Source: Nitrospinota bacterium
GTDB taxonomy: Bacteria > JADFOP01
NCBI GenBank assembly: GCA_022562795.1
Contig: JADFOP010000007.1
Span: forward strand, 1-64,000
DNA: 64,000 nucleotides
Direction of reading: 5' to 3'
Part shown: in pieces, positions 33,698-42,763 of the stretch
Position numbering within the stretch: the first letter of the stretch is position 1
Layout of the letters: each line of letters opens with the position of its first letter
Notes under the pieces: generated by a model
Seen by the model: the letters and a program-made list of their open reading frames with translations, nothing else
What the model was told of the DNA's origin: nothing
Database searches by the model: none
Translations under genes and position numbers: made by a program

Positions 33698-33709
33698 GCT
33701 ATCCCTTCT

Positions 33710-34039
33710 TCATCGACCGAGGAGGCCCATCAGGTCAAAAGGGAGTCCAAGGCTACCCGTCAGCCTCTTCATTTCCTCGGTCTCGAGGGCCTGAGCCTTT
33801 CGAAGCGCTTCGTTTACGGCAGCGCAGATGAGGTCCTGGAGCATTTCGACGTCAGCCGAGTCCACCACCTGTGTGTCTACGTCCACCGATAGAATTTCTC
33901 GCCGCCCGTTTGCCACTACTTTGACCATCCCGCCGCCGACAGTAGCCTCCACGGTTCGGCCGGCAAGCTTTTCCTGGAGCTTGGAGAGCTCGGCCTGCAT
34001 ATTTTGGGCCGTCTTCATAAGATCGATGAGGCCTTTCAC
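33710..34039 (-). CDS. YbaB/EbfC nucleoid-associated protein
   Basis: Small DNA-binding dimer. The N-terminal helix LMKTAQNMQAELSKLQEKLA and the sheet segment VEATVGGGMVKVVANGRREILSV match the family, as does its place between dnaX and recR. 109 residues. Confidence 0.95.
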   Translation of the reverse strand: MKGLIDLMKTAQNMQAELSKLQEKLAGRTVEATVGGGMVKVVANGRREILSVDVDTQVVDSADVEMLQDLICAAVNEALRKAQALETEEMKRLTGSLGLPFDLMGLLGR

Positions 34040-34073
34040 GCGATTTCTCCTTTTGATGAGGCGGGTAGAGCCC

Positions 34074-35798
34074 TCAATCCTCTGTTGCGGGGAGAATGCC
34101 TTCCTCGATAATCGTGCCGCCTAAGGTCTCCATAGCCTCCTGGACCATACCATCATGGTGGTCCTCGCCAGGGTGGCCAGGGGGGGCAGGGGAGCCCGTC
34201 CCCGGGGCCGCTTTATGGAGATCAGGGCTTGGTGGGCTCGCCTGGTCGTCAGCCCGGACGACCTGGAGCCTCAAGGAGCGACCTGCCAGGCGCCCGGCCT
34301 CCTCTTCAACGAGGCGTCGGTGCTCGTCCTCTTCGAAATAGGTTGCGCAAAAGGGCGCGACAAAGCTGACGGCGAGGTTACGCTGGTCAAGGGAGACAGG
34401 GTGGCCCTCCTTGAGGAGCTGCGCCACCCGGAAGGCCCGTTGTTCGACGGCTATGATAAGCCGCTCCCAGAGGCCCTCCAGGGTATCGGGTGGAGTCCTT
34501 ACCGAAGGGGCCGGCAATGTGGGGCTTGCATCGAGATCTGTCGGCTCGGAGACGACCTCGGGAGTCTCTACAACAGCCTCCGCCACGCTCCCTTCCATCT
34601 CGAAGAGGGTCGGCTCCCTGGGAGCCTCCGTCCCCGAAACTCCTTGCGAGCTGCGGGTCGCCTCCTCCAGAACGGCAAGTTTGGAGAGAATATCCTCCAT
34701 GGGGGTCACCGGCTCCAAGGAGGCCAGCCTGAGCAAAGCAGCTTCGAGGACCCACTGGGGCGCGTCGGCACCGCGCACGGCCAGCTCAGCCTGGTGCAGC
34801 CCCTCGAAGAGGCGATGTAGGCTCTCGGCGGAGAACTGGCGGGCCTGCGCCTGCACCTCTGCCACAACTGCTTCGGAGTATGGAACGAGGCCCGCAGGCT
34901 CCTTCACCGAACGACATACCAGGAGATGTCGGATGTATTCCAGCAGGTCTCGGCAGAAAACCCGAAGGTCTTGCCCGTGGGCGACCAGGTCCGCAACAAC
35001 TTCCAAGAGTTTGGCGGCACCACCCGTCCGGACGGCCTCCACCACACGAGCCAGCAACACCTGGTCGGCCCGGCCCAACAGGACAGCCACATCACCAGCC
35101 TCGACAGTTTTGCCAGCTAGGGCCACGAGTTGATCCAAGAGGCCAAGGGCATCCCGGATGCTTCCCTCTGCCGCCCGGGCAATGAGGGCGACCCCTTCAT
35201 CGGGGATCGTGAAGTCCTCTTTAGCACAGACTCGCTTGATGTGGGCCGCGATCTCGGTCGGGGAGAGCTGACGAAAGTCGAATCGCTGGCAACGCGAGAG
35301 AACGGTTTCGGGGATTTTGTGGGGCTCGGTCGTGGCGAAGACGAAGTGTACGTGGGAGGGCGGCTCTTCCAGTGTCTTCAGTAATGCGTTAAAGGCTTCC
35401 TTAGTAAACATATGGACTTCGTCAATAATGTATACCTTGCAGGGGCTCTTAGCAGGTATGTACTGGAGCTTCTCCTGGAGTTCACGTACATTTTCAATGC
35501 GGCGGTAAGTAGCCCCGTCGATCTCGACCACATCGGGACTCGTCCCGGCGCGAATCTCCTTACAGTTCTCGCAGGAGTCACACGGCGTAGGCGTAGGGCC
35601 CTCCCGGCAGTTGAGGGCCTTGGCGAGGATGCGGGCGGTGGTGGTCTTCCCCACACCCCGGGCCCCGCTGAAGCAGTAGGCGTGGGCGACTCGGCTATCG
35701 GTTATTGCGTTTTTCAACGTCTGCGTAACATGGTCTTGGCCAACGACGTCTTCAAATTTCTGGGGACGCCAAGTGCGGGCTAGGACCTGGTAGCTCAC
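34074..35798 (-). CDS. dnaX: DNA polymerase III subunits gamma/tau
   Basis: Clamp loader ATPase. Starts MSYQVLARTWRPQKFEDVVGQ; Walker A FSGARGVGKTTTARI; zinc module C-x8-C-x2-C-x2-C (CREGPTPTPCDSCENC); DEVHMFTKEAFNALLKTLEEP; arginine finger region FVFATTEPHKIPETVLSRCQRF. 574 residues, with a variable linker and a C-terminal tau-like domain. First gene of the dnaX-ybaB-recR transcript, just downstream of the serine tRNA cluster, from which it may be read through. I did not identify a programmed frameshift site. Confidence 0.97.
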   Translation of the reverse strand: MSYQVLARTWRPQKFEDVVGQDHVTQTLKNAITDSRVAHAYCFSGARGVGKTTTARILAKALNCREGPTPTPCDSCENCKEIRAGTSPDVVEIDGATYRRIENVRELQEKLQYIPAKSPCKVYIIDEVHMFTKEAFNALLKTLEEPPSHVHFVFATTEPHKIPETVLSRCQRFDFRQLSPTEIAAHIKRVCAKEDFTIPDEGVALIARAAEGSIRDALGLLDQLVALAGKTVEAGDVAVLLGRADQVLLARVVEAVRTGGAAKLLEVVADLVAHGQDLRVFCRDLLEYIRHLLVCRSVKEPAGLVPYSEAVVAEVQAQARQFSAESLHRLFEGLHQAELAVRGADAPQWVLEAALLRLASLEPVTPMEDILSKLAVLEEATRSSQGVSGTEAPREPTLFEMEGSVAEAVVETPEVVSEPTDLDASPTLPAPSVRTPPDTLEGLWERLIIAVEQRAFRVAQLLKEGHPVSLDQRNLAVSFVAPFCATYFEEDEHRRLVEEEAGRLAGRSLRLQVVRADDQASPPSPDLHKAAPGTGSPAPPGHPGEDHHDGMVQEAMETLGGTIIEEGILPATED

Positions 35799-35906
35799 GG
35801 CCGGGCCTCCCGGATGGCGGGGAAATGGTTTAGTAGTCGTGAGTCTATCACTTGAATAGGGTCAGGGCCGCCATTGATTCAGACGGCGGCCCCCCAACTC
35901 AACGAT

Positions 35907-35998
35907 TGGCGGAGAGAGTGGGATTCGAACCCACGAGGGGGTTTGACCCCCCTACACGCTTTCCAGGCGTGCCCCTTCAGCCTCTCGGGCATCTCTCC
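35907..35998 (-). tRNA. tRNA-Ser (anticodon GGA)
   Basis: Type II cloverleaf with long variable arm, acceptor GGAGAGA/TCTCTCC, anticodon loop CTGGAAA (GGA) and encoded CCA. Last of the five-tRNA cluster before dnaX. Confidence 0.95.
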
Positions 35999-36037
35999 AT
36001 GCGATCGCCATCGGCCCACCAGCGACCTAATTTCTGC

Positions 36038-36131
36038 TGGCGGAGAGTGAGGGATTCGAACCCCCGGTACCGGTCGCCCGGTACACCAGATTTCGAATCT
36101 GGCGCCTTCAACCTGACTCGGCCAACTCTCC
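36038..36131 (-). tRNA. tRNA-Ser (anticodon CGA)
   Basis: Acceptor GGAGAGT/ACTCTCC, anticodon loop TTCGAAA (CGA), long variable arm with GTACCGG/CCGGTAC pairing, and encoded CCA. Confidence 0.95.
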
Positions 36132-36144
36132 GCGGGTAATTCAA

Positions 36145-36221
36145 TGGCGCGCCCAGTAGGACTCGAACCTACGGCCTCCGGATCCGCAATCCGACGCTCT
36201 ATCCTCCTGAGCTATGGGCGC
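36145..36221 (-). tRNA. tRNA-Arg (anticodon GCG)
   Basis: Acceptor GCGCCCA/TGGGCGC, D arm GCTC/GAGC, anticodon stem TCGGA/TCCGG with loop TTGCGGA, so the anticodon reads GCG. T arm TAGGTTCGAGTCCTA and encoded CCA. Most bacteria read CGN with an ACG (inosine) tRNA, so the GCG anticodon is unusual. Confidence 0.93.
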
Positions 36222-36271
36222 ACCAAATGTTAAATCATTGAGCCTATCAGGAGCCGTTCTCGAATTAAGTT

Positions 36272-36362
<91 letters not shown>

Positions 36363-36385
36363 CAAACACTTTGGCGAATAGAGGG

Positions 36386-36477
36386 TGGCGGAGGGAGTAG
36401 GATTCGAACCTACGGTCCCAGTTCCCCGGGACAGCGGTTTTCAAGACCGCCGCCTTAAGCCACTCGGCCATCCCTCC
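36386..36477 (-). tRNA. tRNA-Ser (anticodon TGA)
   Basis: Acceptor GGAGGGA/TCCCTCC, anticodon stem GCGGT/ACCGC with loop CTTGAAA (TGA), long variable arm, encoded CCA. First of the cluster in the direction of transcription. Confidence 0.95.
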
Positions 36478-36543
36478 AATGATTTGCGCCTCTACATGGG
36501 TTGGCTACCCGGTCGATTTAAATCCAACGCGGACCTCGGCCTA

Positions 36544-36572
36544 TCTCTACCATCCGTCCTGTTCAATGTCAA
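36544..36572 (-). promoter_or_regulatory. promoter of the serine tRNA cluster
   Basis: Minus strand: perfect -35 TTGACA (36567-36572), 17-nt spacer, -10 TAGAGA (36544-36549), about 65 nt before tRNA-Ser(TGA). Confidence 0.55.
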
Positions 36573-36657
36573 CCCGAGGGTCCTCAAGCAAAAGGCTGGA
36601 AACGGCCTCTTCGGAGTGCTAAATTAGAGTGTATGGCAAATCAAAAAGGGGGGCTAC

Positions 36658-36861
36658 ATGCCTTACTGTCTAAATTGCGACAATTCAAATAAATTCGTAT
36701 ACGAGTGTCACACGCACGAACTGGTCACCTTCGACGACCTGGGTCGCCTCTCTACCCAAAACGTTTTGGCTAGCACGACGCTTAAGATAAAGTGCTACCT
36801 CTGCAACAGCGAAGAGGTGGATGGATCGCAGGCGTCGGAAGAAAGGGCCTGGGAGGGTTGA
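36658..36861 (+). CDS. small cysteine-rich, probably zinc-binding protein
   Basis: 67-residue protein opening MPYCLNCDNSNKFVYECHTHE, with a second pair CYLCNSEEVDG. The two CxxC pairs suggest one zinc site. AAGGGGGG lies before the ATG. The C-terminal tail is acidic. No family recognised. Stands alone on the plus strand between the tRNA cluster and the XRE regulator gene. Confidence 0.6.
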   Translation: MPYCLNCDNSNKFVYECHTHELVTFDDLGRLSTQNVLASTTLKIKCYLCNSEEVDGSQASEERAWEG

Positions 36862-36876
36862 TGGGACGGGCCGTCT

Positions 36877-37218
36877 CTACGACAGCTTCTTGAGCAAAGC
36901 CAAGGCCTCTTTGTTGTCGGGAAAGACCTCTCTCAGTACGCGGATGGCCTGCCGCCGCTTTCTCTGGCTTAAACCTTTCATGTGAGTTTCCAGCGTCTTG
37001 GCGGGGCGCCGAGGCGTGCGCTGAAAGAACCCATGGAGCCGCATCTTATAGCAGCCCGCCAGCTTCTCCAGCGTCTCCACGTTGACACGCCTCTTGTTGT
37101 TCTCCAGCATTGAGAGATACGAAACCCCCACCCCCGTCCTGCTGGAAACTTCACTAAGCGATAATTTGCGCTCTTTGCGAATTTCCTTCAATCGCTTACC
37201 TATGTCATATGACTTCAT
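36877..37218 (-). CDS. XRE-family transcriptional regulator
   Basis: 113-residue protein with an N-terminal Cro/CI helix-turn-helix: IGKRLKEIRKERKLSLSEVSSRTGVGVSYLSMLENNKRRV. The C terminus is basic, helical and of unknown function (LSQRKRRQAIRVLREVFPDNKEAL). Start ATG at 37218, with GGAGGGGGAGG upstream; an in-frame ORF start at 37248 lacks one. A promoter with flanking inverted repeats upstream suggests autoregulation. Confidence 0.88.
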   Translation of the reverse strand: MKSYDIGKRLKEIRKERKLSLSEVSSRTGVGVSYLSMLENNKRRVNVETLEKLAGCYKMRLHGFFQRTPRRPAKTLETHMKGLSQRKRRQAIRVLREVFPDNKEALALLKKLS

Positions 37219-37563
37219 AAGATTATCCTCCCCCTCCGTGGAGACCACCCCTGGGGCGGCGCCTCTGATGAGCAGCCAGGGCTCGCCCTCGGCGTTTGTG
37301 CCAAATGTGTCTTTTCCCAGAGTGGAAAAAATACCACCTTACCTCGAAACAGTCAAGTCTTTTTCCTCTTGTGGAGCCGCTCACCGCCCCCAATTATGAA
37401 ACTCCCCGGCTGAATTGAGCATCCGGCGCGCTAATGGCCGTAAGTGGGGACCGGGAGGGCACCACGCGAGAGGTTCTCCCCGGGGCGGCCCAACACCCAT
37501 ATGATGGTGGATGCGGTACTTGTCACGCCTAATATGTTTCTGGCGACGAGAGGTGAATTCTGC
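37219..37563. other. intergenic region with XRE promoter/operators
   Basis: No gene seen. The right-hand part (37380-37563) is unremarkable; the left part carries the promoter and inverted repeats described separately. Confidence 0.5.
37312..37366 (-). promoter_or_regulatory. XRE gene promoter with two operator-like sites
   Basis: Minus-strand promoter TTGACT (37351-37356), 17-nt spacer, TATTTT (37328-37333). A perfect inverted repeat TTTTCC-CAGAGT-GGAAAA (37312-37329) overlaps the -10 box and a second TTTTCC half-site (37361-37366, again followed six bases later by GG) sits just upstream of the -35. The layout suits autorepression. Confidence 0.5.
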
Positions 37564-38265
37564 TTACGGCGATTTAGGAGCCATCTGGCTCAGGGCTTTG
37601 GTGAAGGCGGGATTGACCTTGTAGCCTAGACGTTCGGCCTCCTCCACCGATTGCCAGGCGAGGGTGAAGTTCTTTACCCCAAAGTAGGCGACGGCAAGCA
37701 AGTAATGGGCCTCAGGCAAGAAAGGGGCCTCGGCGTTGCTGGCATTTAAGGCGATGGATTTCGTGAGTTCTTCTATGGCTTCGGGGTAGCGCCCCTGCTC
37801 GCGGCCATAGAGTTTGCCTAAGTACAAATGAGCCAAGGCTTGGGCGGGGTCGAGGTCGACGGTCTTCTGATAATGCTCTATCGCCTTAGGGTAATTCTTC
37901 GTTAGTTGGTAAGCTCTGGCCAAGTTGAATTGGAACGTTGCCGAGGTGGGCCGTAAAGCTACGGCCTTCTCGAAGGGGTCGATGGCGTCGCGGAATCGCC
38001 CCATCCTCATGTAGGTAACCCCCAAGTAATTGAAGGCGAAGGAGTTGTCAGGGTCGATGGTGCTGGCTTCCTTGAATGCTTGCACGGCCTCGGGCAGACG
38101 GCCCTCCTTGGAAGCCCGAAGCCCCTCTTGAAGGTATCCTTCGGCTTTGGCGGAAGCCTTTTCCTCTCCTCCTGAAGTCCCTGACCCTATGATGAGCGTA
38201 AGGAACCCCACCCCAAGACACAGGGCAACAATAAATAAGGCTCTGTGAGAGCGGTTGGGTCCCAT
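37564..38265 (-). CDS. membrane-anchored TPR-repeat protein
   Basis: Signal anchor at the N terminus (ALFIVALCLGVGFLTLIIGSG, residues ~9-29) followed by about four TPR units, e.g. AEGYLQEGLRASKEGRLPEA, SFAFNYLGVTYMRMGRFRDA, ATFQFNLARAYQLTKNYPKA and ALAHLYLGKLYGREQGRYPEA. 233 residues. Likely a periplasmic scaffold. Follows the lipoprotein gene by 11 bp, so the two probably act together. Confidence 0.8.
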   Translation of the reverse strand: MGPNRSHRALFIVALCLGVGFLTLIIGSGTSGGEEKASAKAEGYLQEGLRASKEGRLPEAVQAFKEASTIDPDNSFAFNYLGVTYMRMGRFRDAIDPFEKAVALRPTSATFQFNLARAYQLTKNYPKAIEHYQKTVDLDPAQALAHLYLGKLYGREQGRYPEAIEELTKSIALNASNAEAPFLPEAHYLLAVAYFGVKNFTLAWQSVEEAERLGYKVNPAFTKALSQMAPKSP

Positions 38266-38276
38266 CGAGATTAACC

Positions 38277-39248
38277 TTAGGGGAGCCTATATTTCTTGTA
38301 AGCGCTTTGTTTGAAGTCCACCCCGCCGCCGCGTCGAAGAGCGTAGGACTCCAGGTCGCCGGTTGGAGCCTCAGCACACCCGGCTCCCGGCCAGAAGGAG
38401 AGCCCTGATTCGCACCGCTTTTGGTTCTCGAAGAAGATATACGGGTGCTCCTCCTGTGGTCTATAGATATACCAGACGTATCGAATCCTCAGGGGCCTGC
38501 CGCCTCGAACGGCCGACTCGCTAAGAAAAGGACCCGATAGAACACCATCCTCATCGACCCCGAACCAATTCTTCTTGACCGCGTAGTAGTCCTTGAATTG
38601 ACGTTCGAGGGTGGCTTCCCGCTCCTCCAGACGGTCGAGCGTATCCAGGAGCCGCCCCAAGATTGTGTCTACATGTCGAAGGGGCTTACTGTGCATCTCG
38701 CTGATTCTTCCCTCCAGTTGCTTCGTCTCCTGGTACACCTCCTCAACGGCAAGCACATACTGCGCGACGCGAAAGCGAGGGGCTTCGGGCCGATCCAGGA
38801 CATGGGAAAACCCGCGGAGATCGGATACCGAGCGAATCTGGATTAGAAAGTCGTCGTTGATGTCATCTGCATGAGCGTAGATTATACCGCTTACGGCCTC
38901 CCGGAGCGCATTTGCCCGCTGTTGAGCTTCTCGAATCCCCTCTAAATTTGGGCTTTTCGGAGGCGGGACGTCGTTACACTCGCATCCGCCGGCATAGTGG
39001 GGCTCGAAGCGGTATAGTTTCTTCCAGCCGGCTAGAGCATGGTGGCGGGCGGCTTGGCAATCAGCCAGGGAAAGGCCTTCGCGATCGACTCCCTGGTTTC
39101 CCAACGAAGTGCCGCCACTCGTCGTCTCTTCCCAATGCCACCAGCCCTGGCACATCTGTGTTTCCGGCGGCGGCCCTTGGGCTACAAATCCGCATCCTGC
39201 CAGTCCAAGCAGGAGGGCAAGGAGCCCAATCAGGCTTAATTGGCGCAA
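38277..39248 (-). CDS. hypothetical lipoprotein
   Basis: Type II signal peptide MRQLSLIGLLALLLGLAGC with lipobox LAGC (Cys at residue 19). The mature part has paired cysteines (GGCECNDVPPP and others), a helical mid-section (~110-235) and a C-terminal Ig-like stretch RIRYVWYIYRPQEEHPYIF. No family recognised. 323 residues. Exported to the envelope and encoded just upstream of the TPR protein. Confidence 0.75.
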   Translation of the reverse strand: MRQLSLIGLLALLLGLAGCGFVAQGPPPETQMCQGWWHWEETTSGGTSLGNQGVDREGLSLADCQAARHHALAGWKKLYRFEPHYAGGCECNDVPPPKSPNLEGIREAQQRANALREAVSGIIYAHADDINDDFLIQIRSVSDLRGFSHVLDRPEAPRFRVAQYVLAVEEVYQETKQLEGRISEMHSKPLRHVDTILGRLLDTLDRLEEREATLERQFKDYYAVKKNWFGVDEDGVLSGPFLSESAVRGGRPLRIRYVWYIYRPQEEHPYIFFENQKRCESGLSFWPGAGCAEAPTGDLESYALRRGGGVDFKQSAYKKYRLP

Positions 39249-39422
39249 GGCAATTCCTCCTCAAATGATTTTTGTGATGGTAGCACAGGCCCATCTTAGG
39301 AGGCAACCGGGCGGGGTAAGATCAGCGCTCGTCGGGCCTTTACGGGCGGGCGGGAGCGGCGAAACACAACACCCCAGGCCCCACAGCCTCCATCATACCG
39401 AGTCAGCCCCCTTCCACAGGAA

Positions 39423-40640
39423 CTACGTCACCCGACTGGCCGCAAGGCTCCGACGGATGGGTTTACGCATAGCGAGGAATGCTGCTGCAGTTGCTACCAT
39501 CATCGCACCGTTCAGGATGAAGCCGACACCATGACCCCACGGCTGGCTGACGACCCCCGCCAGGTAGGCGAACAGCCCCGACGAAAACATATTGATGGTT
39601 AAGATGAAGCCAAAGTGGCCTCCCATTCGAGTATTGGGAAAGATGAGGCTCAAGAGGATGGGGTTCAGGATGAAGAAGAAGGCATCCCCCAATGTGTGGA
39701 GGAGCCTGATGGCCACCAGGCCTGCGAAGGAGCCGGCGAAGGCGGTCGCAGCCTGGAAGATGCCCGACCAAGCCAGGCCAAGGCTCAAAACGACAACCAC
39801 CCGTCGGGTACGGTCGAAGGCGTGGCCGGCCAACAGGCCGATGCCGGCGATCCAGACCCCCACACAGGCGTATACGAGGCCGACCTGGGATGAGCCTAAC
39901 CCAATCATCTCTGTCATCAGAAGCGTCAGGGAGGTCCGCTCCACACCGGCGTGGGAAGCGACCACAAAGGTGGAGGCTACGAGGAATAGTACGGCTGGGC
40001 GCTTCAGGTCGTCGCGGTAGCGGGCGATTTCGAAGCGAATCGGTCTGGTGTCGGGAAGGTAGGCTACCAACAAGCCTAGGAGGGCAAAGCCGCCCAAAGC
40101 GATTGCAAAGAGGGTCTCCATAGGAAAGCGGGTCAAAAGCAGCCCACCCAGGAGGGGACCAAAGCCGTAGCCCAGAACCGTCCCGGCGAAGATGGTTGCG
40201 ATTCTTACCCCCCGCTGCTCATCTCCCAAGAGTTTGAAATAGAGAGTGTTTAAGGGAATGTAGAAGCAGGTGAAGCCAACTCCGCCGATGATAAAGACTG
40301 CGATCAGGCCTACCGTGCCATTGAAGAGAGCCAAGCCCCCGGCAAACGCCATGTTGAGCCCGACACCAACAAACATGAGGCGCTTAGGAGAAAAGCGGTC
40401 GGAGACGATGCCGAAGGGTGCCACAAGAAGGCAGGTCGAAAGGGCGAGGATAGCCATGAAGCCTCCTATCGCGTGGCTTCCAAACCCCAACGCCCGTAGG
40501 TGCACTGGCAGGTAAGCCAGCAGCATCCAATCGGTAAGGTTAAAGAAAAAGACGCACGAGGCGAAGAGAAGACTCTTGCGGGTCGGTAATAAAGGACGGG
40601 GTTCGGTCGTCCCCCGCACCCCTGGCCCTGAGGGTCTCAC
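39423..40640 (-). CDS. MFS transporter
   Basis: 405 residues with about twelve hydrophobic segments and the loop 2-3 motif GIVSDRFSPKRLMFVGVG (G-x3-D-R-x-x-R/K type), plus the corresponding GHAFDRTRRVVVVLSLGLAW in the second half. Substrate unknown. Starts at GTG 40640; a GTG eight codons on is an alternative. Located 22 bp downstream of the small membrane protein gene. Confidence 0.85.
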   Translation of the reverse strand: MRPSGPGVRGTTEPRPLLPTRKSLLFASCVFFFNLTDWMLLAYLPVHLRALGFGSHAIGGFMAILALSTCLLVAPFGIVSDRFSPKRLMFVGVGLNMAFAGGLALFNGTVGLIAVFIIGGVGFTCFYIPLNTLYFKLLGDEQRGVRIATIFAGTVLGYGFGPLLGGLLLTRFPMETLFAIALGGFALLGLLVAYLPDTRPIRFEIARYRDDLKRPAVLFLVASTFVVASHAGVERTSLTLLMTEMIGLGSSQVGLVYACVGVWIAGIGLLAGHAFDRTRRVVVVLSLGLAWSGIFQAATAFAGSFAGLVAIRLLHTLGDAFFFILNPILLSLIFPNTRMGGHFGFILTINMFSSGLFAYLAGVVSQPWGHGVGFILNGAMMVATAAAFLAMRKPIRRSLAASRVT

Positions 40641-40662
40641 CAGACAATATCCACCTTATCGA

Positions 40663-40995
40663 CTAGCCCTGTTTCTTAAACCTGGGGGGCTTGTACTCAA
40701 TAAACGGACGGTAGACGAGATAGGGAACGAGCGCGGCACCGACAACATCTTCTACGACGATCGTGGGTCGTATGTACAAGAAGCCAGGCAGGAAATGGTT
40801 GGCCGTCATGAAGCTGAAGAAGATGTCGAACGCGAAGGAGCCCATAACGCCCAGGAGCATGAATCGCAGGACGAAGGCGCTCTTCTTCAAGTTCATCGTC
40901 TCATACATCAGCCCTAAAATCCCTCCCACAACCAGGCCTATTACTACGGCCATGGTTAAGTGGAGCACGCTCATGGAAAAAAACTGAAAGAGCAT
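40663..40995 (-). CDS. small integral membrane protein
   Basis: 110 residues, three to four hydrophobic segments (LTMAVVIGLVVGGILGLMYE, FVLRFMLLGVMGSFAFDIFF, TIVVEDVVGAALVPYLVY). The glycine-rich first helix resembles the transglycosylase-associated GlsB/YeaQ type, but similarity is weak. Follows the lytic transglycosylase gene by 17 bp. Confidence 0.65.
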   Translation of the reverse strand: MLFQFFSMSVLHLTMAVVIGLVVGGILGLMYETMNLKKSAFVLRFMLLGVMGSFAFDIFFSFMTANHFLPGFLYIRPTIVVEDVVGAALVPYLVYRPFIEYKPPRFKKQG

Positions 40996-41012
40996 CGAGC
41001 TAAACTCCCTGG

Positions 41013-41900
41013 CTAGGGTCGCTGTCGGAGTCTATCGGCATAACCCAAGATGGTCAAGGCGTAGAGGCGGCTGTTGTTGTAGGTCCTAAGGACCTTATAC
41101 TTCTGAGGCCGGTCAAGGCCCGGCCGCCACCCATGGCGCTGGAGGTACGCTCCTACGCTGGCGGCGGCATCAGGGAGGATATCGAGGTCTACCTGCCCGT
41201 CGCTGTTTCCATCAACGGCGTAAGTAAGAAAGCTGGAGGGGATGAATTGGGGTATGCCGAACGCCCCAGCCCACGACCCTCTCAGCTCGTGGACGTCCAA
41301 GCCCTGCCTGTCCGCCAGCTGGAGCAGGGCCTTGAGCTCACCGTATGCCCACAACGCTTTTTTACGGGCACGGCCGCGGATTTCGGCCTTGGTTGTGCCG
41401 GGATAGCGGGCCTGGAGTCGTCGGAGAGCCAATTCAATGTGATTCGGCTTCTCCGCTACGGCCAGCGAGGAGTAGACATTAAAGACCCTGTAGCGGCCCA
41501 CGTCGCGACCGAAACGGCTCTCCACAAAGAGGATGGCCACGAGAACTTCGGCGGGGACTCCGAATCGCCCTGTCACGCTCTCTAGAAGAAGACGGTGGCG
41601 ATTTAGAAAGTCCATGCCTTGACGGACGGACTTCACGGAGAGGAAATGGTTATAGTCGGCGGGCCGCTCTATGCGCTTAAGATTGGTGGCCACCGCCCCG
41701 CTAAGATAGGCCGTTCGCGGATCGGCATAGAGGCGCTCCAGGACCTCCCCGTCGAACCCATCATTGGTGAGCCTCTCCAGCAGGGGTCGGAATGCCTCAG
41801 GGACCGGCCCACCGTGGGCTCCCGCAGTATGATTTGAGCCGGGCCACAGAACAATCCCCGCTATTGCCAAGGCCGCCAGAAGGGCTCGTCCTTCGGTCAT
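41013..41900 (-). CDS. lytic murein transglycosylase, MltB type
   Basis: Cleaves glycan strands of peptidoglycan. Catalytic Glu is in VLVAILFVESRFGRDVG; the family's AGAFGIPQFIPSSFLTYAVDGNSDGQVDL (split here, residues ~214-242) and NSRLYALTILGYADRL follow. An N-terminal hydrophobic segment (ALAIAGIVLWPG) acts as a signal or anchor; no lipobox Cys is seen. 295 residues. The ATG overlaps the CPBP gene by four bases. Confidence 0.88.
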   Translation of the reverse strand: MTEGRALLAALAIAGIVLWPGSNHTAGAHGGPVPEAFRPLLERLTNDGFDGEVLERLYADPRTAYLSGAVATNLKRIERPADYNHFLSVKSVRQGMDFLNRHRLLLESVTGRFGVPAEVLVAILFVESRFGRDVGRYRVFNVYSSLAVAEKPNHIELALRRLQARYPGTTKAEIRGRARKKALWAYGELKALLQLADRQGLDVHELRGSWAGAFGIPQFIPSSFLTYAVDGNSDGQVDLDILPDAAASVGAYLQRHGWRPGLDRPQKYKVLRTYNNSRLYALTILGYADRLRQRP

Positions 41901-42763
41901 GACGTCAACACCGCCTCGGCCCTAAGCTCGGCCGAAGCCCGCTGGAGAAACCTCATTATCTGCCACCCCATATAAGCGACCGCAGCCGACATTAGAGCCA
42001 GAGAAACGGCGCTCAGCCGCTCAGTGTCGTAGCCCGGAAGGAGGTTGAGCACCAATAGATTGACCGAATTATTAGCGAAATGGAATACAACGGCCGGCCA
42101 CACGCTCCGGTAGCGAATAACAATGTAGCCCATTATGTAGCTCACAAGGAGGTCGAAGGGTACCCGAAGTATGCCCAAGTGAACGAAGGCGAAGAGAGCC
42201 GCCGTGATCCAAATGCCCCGCCGGGCCCCCAGGCGTCCGACAAGGGTTGACTGGACATAGCCCCGAAAGAGCAGCTCTTCGACGAGGGCTGGCGCAATGC
42301 ACACTACCCAAATCTGGCCCGCCACGGGCAGAGAAAGGATTGTTTTAGTGAAGGTCTCGTAGCCGAAATATGAGTTTAGGTCTATGTAGCGGACGATTTC
42401 CGGCACCAACCTGCTGGCCAGAGCCAGAATGAATACCTGGAAAGCCACCAGGACACAGCCCGCAGCACCGAAAAGGGGAAGGCTGCTCCAGGCGACCCTC
42501 CTAAGCTGGAGTGTGTCCCGTACATCGAGTCGGAAGAAGAGCATCACCAACCCCAAGGGGATGAGGAAAAAGATGATCTCATCCATATAAAGGTCCCATA
42601 CAAGGGGCAGACCCGCAAAGACCTTGAACCGAAGGGCCAGGTATATGGCGCCCACTATGATGATCAGGAAAAAATAGACGAGAAGGCTCTTTAAGGGTGG
42701 GGCCATCTCTCCAGGCTTAAGCGTCGCTATTCTCTCCACTCCCCTCTCCAGACATAGGCGCAC
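41897..42763 (-). CDS. CPBP family intramembrane glutamic endopeptidase (Abi/CAAX protease-like)
   Basis: Multi-pass membrane protein with the CPBP motifs EELLFRGYVQSTL (EExxxR) and LFAFVHLG (FxxxH); a third motif is HFANNSVN. Some such proteins process prenylated or bacteriocin-related peptides; most substrates are unknown. 288 residues. The first start is GTG 42763, but an ATG at MAPPLKSLLVYF 19 codons on is a better-looking N terminus although its GGAGAG is too close. Overlaps the next gene, so likely cotranscribed with mltB. Confidence 0.82.
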   Translation of the reverse strand: MRLCLERGVERIATLKPGEMAPPLKSLLVYFFLIIIVGAIYLALRFKVFAGLPLVWDLYMDEIIFFLIPLGLVMLFFRLDVRDTLQLRRVAWSSLPLFGAAGCVLVAFQVFILALASRLVPEIVRYIDLNSYFGYETFTKTILSLPVAGQIWVVCIAPALVEELLFRGYVQSTLVGRLGARRGIWITAALFAFVHLGILRVPFDLLVSYIMGYIVIRYRSVWPAVVFHFANNSVNLLVLNLLPGYDTERLSAVSLALMSAAVAYMGWQIMRFLQRASAELRAEAVLTS

